Source: Nitrospiraceae bacterium (lineage in GTDB: Bacteria > Nitrospirota > Nitrospiria > Nitrospirales > Nitrospiraceae). From it: a DNA stretch of 7,443 nucleotides. A program made the translations under genes and the position numbers. Location of the stretch: contig JACVSD010000082.1 in assembly GCA_014534095.1 (NCBI GenBank), positions 1 through 7,443 of the forward strand. Reading direction: 5' to 3'. Below, one piece after another: positions 1 through 5,895 of the stretch. The notes beneath the pieces were generated by a model that saw only the letters and a list, made by a program, of their open reading frames with translations, was not told the origin of the DNA and did no database searches. The first letter of the stretch is position 1; the number at the start of each line of letters is the position of its first letter.

Positions 1-1
1 A

Positions 2-1189
2 CTGCGGGCCCATATCAGTCATGTCGATTCCGCTCATCGGTACAAGAGCCTCGGGGTTGACGTCTATCTCGGTCAGGCGAAGTTCCTCGACGCAACGACC
101 GTCACCGTAGACGGCCCTGCCGGGGCACGATCGTTGAAATGGGTGAAAGCCGTCGTCTGCACTGGTGCCCGGGCCGCGGTACCATCCGTGCCCGGATTAC
201 AGGAAGCCGGATATTTGACCAATGAAACGGTGTTCTCGCTCACGCACTTGCCGCAGCGCCTCGGCGTCATCGGGGCCGGGCCGGTCGGCTGCGAATTGGC
301 TCAGACCTTTGCGCGATTCGGGAGCCGGGTGTCGCTGATCGAGGCGCAGCACGGCATTCTTCCGAGAGAAGATCGCGATGCGGCCAGCATTGTTGAGGAG
401 GCGATGTCCAGAGACGGCGTCTCTCTGGTGTGCTGCGGAAAAGATCTCGTCATACACAAGGCGGACGCCGGCAAGCGGATAACGGTCGCTTCCCACGGCA
501 AGGCATACGACATCGAGGTGGACGACATCTTGATCGGTGCCGGGCGGGCGCCGAACGTGGAAGGGCTTGGCCTCGAGGCGGTGGGGGTCCAGTATGATTT
601 CACCGGCGTCAAGGTGAACCAGAGGCTTCAGACCACGAATCCAAACGTCTATGCCGCGGGGGATATTTGCTCGACATACAAATTCACCCATGCGGCCGAT
701 GCCATGGCCCAGATCGTGATCCAGAACGCGTTGTTTCCGCATCCGCTCGGATTCGGCTATGCAAGCATGAAGTCACTCATCATGCCCTGGTGTACTTTTA
801 CGGATCCGGAGGTTGCCCATGTGGGCCTATACGAGGACCAAGCGAAGGCCAGCGGTCTTAGTGTGGAAACGTACACATACAAGCTTGACGAAGTGGATCG
901 GGCGATCCTCGATGGCCAGGAGGAAGGATTTGCGCGGGTGCACCTCAAGGCCGGCACTGACACCCTGCTTGGCGCCACGATCGTCGGGGCTCATGCCGGT
1001 GAGAACATCGGAGAGTTGTCCGTGGCGATGAAGGCCGGGGCGGGGGCAGGGGTGATTGCGTCGACGATTCATCCCTACCCAACCATGGCAGAAGCTAATA
1101 AGAAGGCTGTCAATTTGTGGCGGAAGGCCCATTTTACGCCGCGAACGAAAGCCCTGCTGACGAAGCTGTTCGCCTGGATGCGACGGTGA
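2..1189 (+). CDS. Mercuric-reductase-like FAD/NAD(P)-dependent disulfide oxidoreductase, 3' part (5' end outside window)
   Basis: The frame is open from base 2, so the gene begins before the window; a TTG at 134 is internal. About 395 residues are visible, so the first FAD-binding segment, where the redox CxxxxC would lie, is missing. Visible landmarks are the NAD(P)-binding motif GAGPVGCE (272-295), the second FAD motif YAAGDIC (650-670), the dimerisation-domain stretch PWCTFTDPEVAHVG (786-827) and the His-Glu catalytic pair in HPYPTMAE (1070-1093). These define class I pyridine nucleotide-disulfide oxidoreductases (MerA, lipoamide dehydrogenase, glutathione reductase). Wording such as TGARAAVP and GYLTNETVFSL is closest to proteins annotated as mercuric reductase or as TVP38/TMEM64-FAD oxidoreductase fusions. 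The C-terminus is basic (WMRR) and lacks the vicinal Cys pair with which MerA binds Hg(II), so mercury reduction is unlikely; the substrate is unknown. Whether a TVP38 membrane domain precedes it cannot be seen. The stop overlaps the next gene by 4 bases. Confidence 0.9.
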   Translation: MRAHISHVDSAHRYKSLGVDVYLGQAKFLDATTVTVDGPAGARSLKWVKAVVCTGARAAVPSVPGLQEAGYLTNETVFSLTHLPQRLGVIGAGPVGCELAQTFARFGSRVSLIEAQHGILPREDRDAASIVEEAMSRDGVSLVCCGKDLVIHKADAGKRITVASHGKAYDIEVDDILIGAGRAPNVEGLGLEAVGVQYDFTGVKVNQRLQTTNPNVYAAGDICSTYKFTHAADAMAQIVIQNALFPHPLGFGYASMKSLIMPWCTFTDPEVAHVGLYEDQAKASGLSVETYTYKLDEVDRAILDGQEEGFARVHLKAGTDTLLGATIVGAHAGENIGELSVAMKAGAGAGVIASTIHPYPTMAEANKKAVNLWRKAHFTPRTKALLTKLFAWMRR

Positions 1190-1920
1190 CAAGACAGCGC
1201 CTTGCCTATGCTCTCACGCTATGGCTCCTGACGCCCTGGCCGGTACTCGCCGCGGGTGATGGTCCTCGCGAAGTGGGTCCGTTCTCCGTGGCGCCACCGG
1301 GTGCCACGGTCCCTGCCGGATGGAAACCGCTCACGTTCAACAATATAGGGCAACACACGAAATACGTGGTCGTCAGAGACGGCGACGCCGTCGTCATCAA
1401 GGCTGACAGTCAGGCTGCGGCATCGGGATTGATCAAAGAGGTTAATATTGATCCGCGTGAATACCCGATCGTTCGATGGCGGTGGAAGGTTGAGAATGTG
1501 CTCGTCGGCAGCGATGTGCGGCGAAAAGACGGCGACGATTATCCCGCTCGGCTCTACATCACGTTTCAGTATGAACCCGATAAAGTGAGCGTTACGAAAA
1601 AGCTGAAGTACAAGGCCGGGCGAATCTTGTTCGGTGATATTCCGATAGCGGCCATTAATTATATCTGGGATACGAGGACTCCGGTCGGCACGCTGGTGGG
1701 AAACGTCTATACCGACTTTGCGCAGATGATTGTGGTCGAGAGCGGTCGGGAAAGACTCCGCCGGTGGGTGAACGAGGAGCGGAACGTCTATGAGGACTAT
1801 AAGCGCGCCTTCGGGGGCGAGCCGCCTAGGATTAATGGCGTCGCAATTATGACGGACACCGACAACACGAAGGAACAGGCGACCGCCTACTACGGGGATA
1901 TTACGTTCGTGAAGGAATGA
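1186..1920 (+). CDS. Exported DUF3047 family protein
   Basis: I choose the GTG at 1186, giving 244 residues: it overlaps the preceding stop as GTGA and places a signal peptide directly at the N-terminus (basic start, hydrophobic residues 6-20, likely cleavage after LAA near residue 23). An in-frame ATG at 1117 would bury this signal behind 23 polar residues inside the upstream gene. The mature part shows the conserved features I associate with DUF3047: WRWKV (98-102), KDGDDYPARLYITF (114-127), a central NYIWDTRTPVGT stretch (158-169), and a C-terminal TDTDNT (223-228) followed by AYYGDITF. The family is a periplasmic beta-rich fold of unknown function. The 4-base overlap suggests translational coupling with the oxidoreductase and a shared transcript, but no biochemical link is established. 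There are no cysteines in the mature part. Family call is fairly confident; role is unknown. Confidence 0.85.
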   Translation: MTRQRLAYALTLWLLTPWPVLAAGDGPREVGPFSVAPPGATVPAGWKPLTFNNIGQHTKYVVVRDGDAVVIKADSQAAASGLIKEVNIDPREYPIVRWRWKVENVLVGSDVRRKDGDDYPARLYITFQYEPDKVSVTKKLKYKAGRILFGDIPIAAINYIWDTRTPVGTLVGNVYTDFAQMIVVESGRERLRRWVNEERNVYEDYKRAFGGEPPRINGVAIMTDTDNTKEQATAYYGDITFVKE

Positions 1921-1942
1921 GCAATGGGAAGGCCGGCGATCG

Positions 1943-1973
1943 ACGAGGGCCGGCGTGATGAGCCGGCCCTCGT
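1943..1973. terminator. Perfect 12-bp hairpin between convergent genes
   Basis: Left arm ACGAGGGCCGGC (1943-1954), 7-base loop GTGATGA, right arm GCCGGCCCTCGT (1962-1973), with no mismatch. It lies between the stop of the DUF3047 gene (1920) and the stop of the opposing small exported protein (1995), where a terminator serving both strands is expected. There is no T-run on either side, so it is not a canonical intrinsic terminator; it could act as a U-less terminator, a Rho-linked mRNA 3' end or an RNA-stabilising hairpin. Confidence 0.7.
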
Positions 1974-1994
1974 GAGAGCGGAATCGTCAGGAGG

Positions 1995-2399
1995 CTATTG
2001 AATGGAATTGGCGAAGCCGCCTCGGGTGATTTCAGCGCGCACCGTATCGCCGACTTTCTTACTGCCGCGGATCCGCTTGGTTCCCTGGCCGACGTAGAGC
2101 TGAACCTGGTTGCCTTCGTAATCTTCCACCGTGTAGACATCGCCATGAATGTTTTTCACGGTTCCGCCGACGGTCTTCCAGGCCGGCCCCGGCTTGGAGT
2201 CATGTTGGCCGCTCTTCGGAGCGGGACCCGGATCGGACATGTGTGCGCCCGCCGCCGCGGCGGCGGCACTGGCCGAGGTATGGCTCTTTGATTTGTGAGC
2301 GCCTTTTGTCTTTTCGTCTTTCGCCCATGACGGCGAGGTCGCCAGAGCCACGATGGCCAAGGTGCCCACCGTGACCGAAAGCAGCTGTGTCGTCTTCAT
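1995..2399 (-). CDS. Small exported protein with low-complexity linker and beta-rich C-terminal domain
   Basis: 134 residues. The ATG has a strong Shine-Dalgarno AGGGAGGG (complement of 2405-2412) five bases upstream, which fixes the start. Residues 1-26 form a Sec signal peptide (KTT, hydrophobic core, cleavage after SWA). Residues 27-72 are a Lys/His/Ser-rich and then Ala-rich linker including a run of six alanines after SAS, poor in secondary structure. Residues 73-134 (GGTVKNIHGDVYTVED ... VGDTVRAEITRGGFANSI) alternate beta strands with Gly turns and look like a small OB-type barrel of the sort found in short periplasmic proteins; this is my inference from pattern, not a family match. No cysteines or catalytic motif are seen. 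Probably periplasmic; function unknown. Convergent with the DUF3047 gene and divergent from the next gene across a 375-bp spacer. Confidence 0.82.
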   Translation of the reverse strand: MKTTQLLSVTVGTLAIVALATSPSWAKDEKTKGAHKSKSHTSASAAAAAAGAHMSDPGPAPKSGQHDSKPGPAWKTVGGTVKNIHGDVYTVEDYEGNQVQLYVGQGTKRIRGSKKVGDTVRAEITRGGFANSIQ

Positions 2400-2552
2400 C
2401 GCAACCCTCCCTTATTGGAATCCCGTGCAACTGTCCCTTTGTGGCTGAGCAAACCATGTGCCAACGGTGCCGGTTGTTAACCGGGTGATTAACCATCATC
2501 TTGAAAGCTCGTCAAATGAAATAAAGCTATACCCGGAGAATGAAGAGAAAAT

Positions 2553-2585
2553 AATTGGCATGCGGCTGTGCATTTCTGGCCAATT
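2553..2585. repeat. 7-bp perfect inverted repeat with 19-base spacer
   Basis: AATTGGC (2553-2559) and GCCAATT (2579-2585) are perfect inverted copies with centres 26 bp apart, in the AT-richer part of the divergent spacer. The wide spacing fits a dyad bound by a dimeric regulator better than an RNA hairpin. Arms of this length can arise by chance in a region of this size, so an operator role is only a possibility. Confidence 0.25.
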
Positions 2586-2704
2586 CGAAGAAAACTCACG
2601 GTCCAAGGCATTCCGACGAGGCAGTTTGCGGTGATGGATGCGGGGGCTGAGGCGCGTGCCGCCATAGAAGGCGTGTAAGCGCATCTCGGGGAAAAGCAAA
2701 AATA

Positions 2705-2733
2705 TGGACCGTACACTGCCGGTCTGATACAAG
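2705..2733 (+). promoter_or_regulatory. Candidate sigma-70-type promoter for the small helical protein
   Basis: TGGACC (2705-2710, 4 of 6 to TTGACA), a 17-base spacer, then TACAAG (2728-2733, 4 of 6 to TATAAT) preceded by an extended TGA. Transcription would begin near 2740, giving a 5' leader of about 35 bases that contains the AGGAGGG at 2764-2770. Both hexamers are imperfect and the call rests on spacing and position. Confidence 0.3.
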
Positions 2734-2774
2734 GGTGCGGCATCTCGGCTGATCAACCGTTCGAGGAGGGATCC

Positions 2775-3095
2775 ATGAAGCGCATAATGTGGGCGTTGGC
2801 ACTGTGTGCGAGCATGAGTAGCGCGGCGTTTGCTGAAGGGGAGACGCCCGTGATTGACCAGCGGCAAGCCAATCAAGAGAAGCGGATCGATCATGGTCTT
2901 GCCACGGGTCAGCTGAATGAACGAGAAGCCAACCGGCTGGAGCGGGAACAGCATCGCATCGATCGGATGGAAAACCGCGCCAAGAGCGACGGCGTGGTAA
3001 CCGATAAGGAGCGGGCCCGCATCAGAGCAGCACAGAACCGTGCGTCACGGCACATTGCGCGTGAAAAGCATGATCGCCAGGCCGCACGTCGGTGA
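2775..3095 (+). CDS. Small exported charged helical protein with an internal duplication
   Basis: 106 residues; the ATG follows AGGAGGG (2764-2770) at four bases, a strong start. Residues 1-20 are a signal peptide with likely cleavage after AFA. The mature protein is highly charged, rich in Arg, Glu and Gln, with almost no bulky hydrophobic residues and no cysteine. It contains two related helical units: about residues 35-62 (EKRIDHGLATGQLNEREANR ...) and 66-93 (ENRAKSDGVVTDKERARIRA ...); each has helix, a GQLNERE or GVVTDKE turn, then helix. The DGVVTDKE turn recalls an EF-hand-like loop but lacks the full set of calcium ligands. Similar short proteins are, to my recollection, common in Nitrospira and Proteobacteria as hypothetical periplasmic proteins. 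The function is unknown; a stress or metal-response role would be speculation. Confidence 0.85.
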   Translation: MKRIMWALALCASMSSAAFAEGETPVIDQRQANQEKRIDHGLATGQLNEREANRLEREQHRIDRMENRAKSDGVVTDKERARIRAAQNRASRHIAREKHDRQAARR

Positions 3096-3103
3096 CCGGA
3101 TAA

Positions 3104-3130
3104 ACCGAGGACGGACAGCGCTCCCTCGGT
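3104..3130 (+). terminator. Weak hairpin after the small helical protein
   Basis: ACCGAGG (3104-3110) and CCTCGGT (3124-3130) pair perfectly over 7 bp around a 13-base loop, starting nine bases after the stop at 3095. The large loop and the lack of a following T-run make this a weak terminator candidate on its own; it may act with the stronger hairpin at 3180-3200. Confidence 0.3.
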
Positions 3131-3179
3131 CATCGGCCCAGCTGTGAGGGGTCGCAGCACCACCTGCTCCTTTCAAGTC

Positions 3180-3200
3180 GCCCCTCCCACCAGGAGGGGC
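3180..3200 (+). terminator. Perfect 8-bp GC-rich hairpin, probable terminator
   Basis: GCCCCTCC (3180-3187), loop CACCA, GGAGGGGC (3193-3200), with no mismatch. It lies between the small helical protein and the nucleotidyltransferase and is followed by AGCCACATTT, a short imperfect T-run. It most likely ends the upstream transcript, which would give the nucleotidyltransferase its own promoter in the remaining 42 bases. Confidence 0.55.
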
Positions 3201-3230
3201 AGCCACATTTCGTGTTCCGACCGGACCTTG

Positions 3231-3236
3231 TAGAAT
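3231..3236 (+). promoter_or_regulatory. Candidate -10 element just before the nucleotidyltransferase start
   Basis: TAGAAT (5 of 6 to TATAAT) ends six bases before the ATG at 3243, so transcription would start at or within a base or two of the start codon. No -35 box is convincing (best at the right spacing is TTTCGT), and no Shine-Dalgarno precedes the ATG. The pattern fits a leaderless mRNA. Confidence 0.4.
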
Positions 3237-3242
3237 GCGGGC

Positions 3243-5885
3243 ATGGACGTCATTGCCACGCACAGCAACGCGGACTTCGATGGCCTGGCCTCAATGGTGG
3301 CGGCCAAAAGGATCTACCCTCAGGCCAAACTCGTGCTCCCGGCTGGCGCCCAGGAGACGGTCAGAAACTTCCTCAGCGAGCATGATCTGGGGCTCACCAC
3401 GCTGAAAGAACTCGATCTGCCGTTGGTCACGCGGTTGATTCTCGTCGATACGCAGGACCCGGAGCGCATCGGTGCGCTCAGGGCCTGCGTGGAGAAGCCG
3501 TCTGTTGAAGTGGTGGTGTTTGATCACCATGTCGACGAGGCGTCCGTTTCCGCGGGCCGTTCCTCCGATTCGGTGGTCGAGGCGGCGGGGGCGACCGCCA
3601 CTATTGTGATTGAGCAACTTCGGCGGCGGCAAATCACGCCTACCCCGTTCGAGGCCACCGTGCTGGCCTTGGGCCTCTATGAAGAAACAGGATCCTTTCT
3701 CTTTTCGTCCACGACGAGCCGTGATCTTGTCGCCGCGGCCTTCGTGGTGGAGTCCGGCGCCGATCTGAACCTCGTGGCCGACACGTTGCGTCGTCCACTG
3801 AATCCCGAAGCTGTGGCTCTCCTAAACGATCTGTTGGAACACAGTGATGTGCATTATCTCGAAGGGCGGAAAATCCTCGTGGCCACGAGTACGCTGGACC
3901 GCCGGCGAGGCGAGGCGGCGGAGGTGGTTCACAGCTTGGCTGAACTTCAGGGCGTCGATGCGGTCCTTGCGGCGATGACCATGGAGGATCGGGTCCAGAT
4001 CATCGGGCGAAGCCGCCGTCCCGACATCGACGTCGGATGGATCGCGCGCGAGTTCGGGGGCGGCGGTCATGCAGTGGCCGCCGCCGCGAGTGTCAAAGGC
4101 AAGCCGCTGGCCGAAGTCAAAGAGCAGCTCGTGCACTTGCTGAGAACCCGGTATCGGCCCACCTTGCTGGCGCAGGACGTGATGACGCGGCCCGTGAAGG
4201 CGGTTGACCTCCAGACGACCATCGCGGAGGCCGGTCAGCGGATGACGAATTACGGCGTCAACGTCTTTCCGATCCTGGACCAGCAAGAGCGGTATGCCGG
4301 TCTGGTGAGCCGGGAATTGATTCAGAAGGCATTGTTTCATCGGTTGGGGCGTCGTCCGGTACGGGACATCATGCAGACGGACGCCTACCAGGCTGCTCCG
4401 GACACGCCCTTTCACGACATTGAAACGATGATGATCGAGCGAAACCAGCGGTTCGTACCGGTCGTGAAGGGAGCGAAGGTCATCGGCGTCATTACCAGGT
4501 CCGACTTGCTGCGCACGTTGCATGATGATGTGCTCAAGATGGCGCGCGTACGCTCGCGCGATCCGGCCCACGCCGACGCCGCCGACGGCCCGCATCGGAA
4601 TATTGAAGGGCTGGTGCGCAATCGATTGCCGCGCCGCCTGACCTCGCTATTAGAGGAGGCGGGTCGTTTGGCGGACCGCTTGGAGGTTTCTCTTTTTGCC
4701 GTGGGCGGCTGCGTACGCGACTTGCTGCTCGGTATTGAGAACTTGGATCTGGATCTGGTCGTAGAGGGAGATGGAATCGAGTTTGCGCGGAAGCTAGCCG
4801 AGATGGCGAAGGCCCGTGTCACGGTCCATGCACGCTTCGGCACCGCCGTGGTTTTGTTGCCCGACGGGCAGAAGTTGGATGTGGCCACGGCGCGCACCGA
4901 ATATTATGAATATCCGACGGCCTTACCGACCGTGGAAGCGAGCTCGATCAAGAAGGATCTCTACCGCCGTGACTTCACGATCAATGCCTTGGCGGTTCGC
5001 CTCAACGGCAAAGGGTTCGGAGAGCTGCTGGATTACTACGGCGGCCAACGCGACCTCAATGAGAAGGTCCTGCGCGTCTTACACGGGCTGAGCTTCGTTG
5101 AGGACCCCACGCGGGTGTTCCGCGCCATTCGGTTCGAGGTCCGTTTCGGATTTCATCTGGGACGGGACACGGTCTCCTTGATCAAGGGCGCCGTCCAAAT
5201 GAACTTGTTTCATCGGTTGTCTGGACATCGTCTATTGACGGAACTGAAACTGTTATTGAGTGAACGGGAGGCCAAACGGGCGATTCAGCGACTAGCCGAA
5301 CTCGATCTCTTGCGTTTTATCCATTCAAAACTCCAGTGGTCGGACCGGTTACAGCGCTTGCTCTCGGCGACTCAAGAAGCGGTGGATTGGTATCGGCTCT
5401 TATTTCTCGATCGCACGATGGAGGTGTGGCTCGTCTATATGATCGGGCTGATGGAAATGTTGCCTCAGCGAGCGTTCACCGAAGCGATAAAGCGCTTTCC
5501 CTTTTCGGAATCGGAAGCCGCGACTCTCAAAGCGAGCCGGGCGGAGGGCCACAGCGCCATGCGCCAGCTTGTCAAACGGCCGCCGCTGAAACCGGCACAG
5601 GTGTATCGGCTGCTCTCCGGACTTTCAGACGAAACGCTCGTGAGTCTCATGGCGAAGAGTAAAGGTGAATTGGCGAAACGGCAGATCTCCGCCTACTTCA
5701 CGACGTATCGGAGCGTGAAGCCACTCTTGAACGGATCCCATTTGAAGGGCATGGGCATCAAGCCTGGTCCTGAGTTCAAACGTATCCTGGATCGCCTTCA
5801 CGAGGCGCGGTTAAACGGCGACGTGATCACCGAGTCGGAGGAGCGCGCGCTGGCGAGCCGGCTGGCGAAGCGGACGCCGGGTTAG
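3243..5885 (+). CDS. DHH-CBS-nucleotidyltransferase fusion: tRNA CCA/CC/A-adding enzyme (class II poly(A) polymerase family)
   Basis: 880 residues. An in-frame stop at 3231-3233 makes the ATG at 3243 the first possible start. Domains in order: DHH phosphoesterase (1-170) with HSNADFDG (7-14), VDT (68-70), FDHH (93-96) and YEETG (146-150); DHHA1 (205-300) with GGGGH (272-276); two CBS domains (310-365 and 373-427), an expected adenine-nucleotide sensor; a linker; the nucleotidyltransferase head (465-590) with GGCVRD (488-493), catalytic acids D502 and D504 in LDLDLV, and RRDFTINA (575-582); then EDPTR (620-624), the nucleotide-selecting motif, RNA-binding helices and a conserved tail GSHLKGMGIKPGPE (831-844). 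All catalytic residues I can place are present. Such fusions occur in several phyla, including ones that split CCA synthesis between CC-adding and A-adding enzymes, so sequence alone does not tell which activity this one has. The DHH part may act on short RNA or nucleotides. Cytoplasmic. Its stop overlaps that of the opposing lipoprotein gene. Confidence 0.95.
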   Translation: MDVIATHSNADFDGLASMVAAKRIYPQAKLVLPAGAQETVRNFLSEHDLGLTTLKELDLPLVTRLILVDTQDPERIGALRACVEKPSVEVVVFDHHVDEASVSAGRSSDSVVEAAGATATIVIEQLRRRQITPTPFEATVLALGLYEETGSFLFSSTTSRDLVAAAFVVESGADLNLVADTLRRPLNPEAVALLNDLLEHSDVHYLEGRKILVATSTLDRRRGEAAEVVHSLAELQGVDAVLAAMTMEDRVQIIGRSRRPDIDVGWIAREFGGGGHAVAAAASVKGKPLAEVKEQLVHLLRTRYRPTLLAQDVMTRPVKAVDLQTTIAEAGQRMTNYGVNVFPILDQQERYAGLVSRELIQKALFHRLGRRPVRDIMQTDAYQAAPDTPFHDIETMMIERNQRFVPVVKGAKVIGVITRSDLLRTLHDDVLKMARVRSRDPAHADAADGPHRNIEGLVRNRLPRRLTSLLEEAGRLADRLEVSLFAVGGCVRDLLLGIENLDLDLVVEGDGIEFARKLAEMAKARVTVHARFGTAVVLLPDGQKLDVATARTEYYEYPTALPTVEASSIKKDLYRRDFTINALAVRLNGKGFGELLDYYGGQRDLNEKVLRVLHGLSFVEDPTRVFRAIRFEVRFGFHLGRDTVSLIKGAVQMNLFHRLSGHRLLTELKLLLSEREAKRAIQRLAELDLLRFIHSKLQWSDRLQRLLSATQEAVDWYRLLFLDRTMEVWLVYMIGLMEMLPQRAFTEAIKRFPFSESEAATLKASRAEGHSAMRQLVKRPPLKPAQVYRLLSGLSDETLVSLMAKSKGELAKRQISAYFTTYRSVKPLLNGSHLKGMGIKPGPEFKRILDRLHEARLNGDVITESEERALASRLAKRTPG

Positions 5886-5895
5886 TGCAACCCGG
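5877..5895. terminator. Hairpin containing both stop codons of a convergent gene pair
   Basis: CCGGGTT (5877-5883), loop AGTGC, AACCCGG (5889-5895) form a perfect 7-bp stem, extendable by a G-T pair. The plus-strand stop TAG (5883-5885) and the minus-strand stop TAA (5884-5882) both fall in the stem-loop junction. There is no flanking T-run on either strand. It is placed as a bidirectional terminator or 3'-end hairpin would be, but overlaps coding sequence on both sides. Confidence 0.55.

Larger units (their letters stand above)
2400..2774. other. 375-bp divergent noncoding region
   Basis: No credible coding frame fills this stretch: the frames open through it are short, lack a ribosome-binding site, or extend antisense into the next gene. 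It is visibly less GC-rich than its flanks in the middle (about 2500-2600, with runs such as AGAGAAAATAATTGG). It holds the Shine-Dalgarno of the minus-strand gene at its left end, an inverted repeat at 2553-2585, a candidate plus-strand promoter at 2705-2733, and an AGGAGGG Shine-Dalgarno at its right end. A short regulatory RNA cannot be excluded. Confidence 0.6.

Noticed and set aside
134..136. TTG as the start of the oxidoreductase
   Set aside because: The frame is open to the window edge and the residues before it (SLGVDVYLGQAKF) are typical family sequence, so the gene is truncated by the window, not started here.
197..742. 181-residue minus-strand open frame
   Set aside because: It lies wholly inside the oxidoreductase gene, whose frame carries clear FAD and NAD motifs; the antisense translation shows no family features. 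The same holds for other open frames antisense to or offset within real genes, such as 3822-4595 and 4412-4897.
1117..1185. ATG at 1117 as the start of the DUF3047 protein
   Set aside because: It would add 23 polar residues before the signal peptide and overlap the upstream gene by 73 bases; the GTG at 1186 explains both signal peptide and coupling.
2556..2572. Sigma-54 promoter (TTGGCATG...TGTGCA)
   Set aside because: The GG and GC elements are separated by 11 bases, not the required 10, and the spacing is nearly invariant for sigma-54.
2681..2748. 9-bp repeat GCATCTCGG at 2681-2689 and 2740-2748
   Set aside because: Too short to be significant in a spacer of this size and GC content; no symmetry or fixed relation to the candidate promoter.
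4332..5219. 15-bp direct repeat TTGTTTCATCGGTTG at 4332-4346 and 5205-5219
   Set aside because: Both copies encode LFHRL in the same gene, in unrelated domains; this looks like coincidence of codon choice, not a functional repeat.
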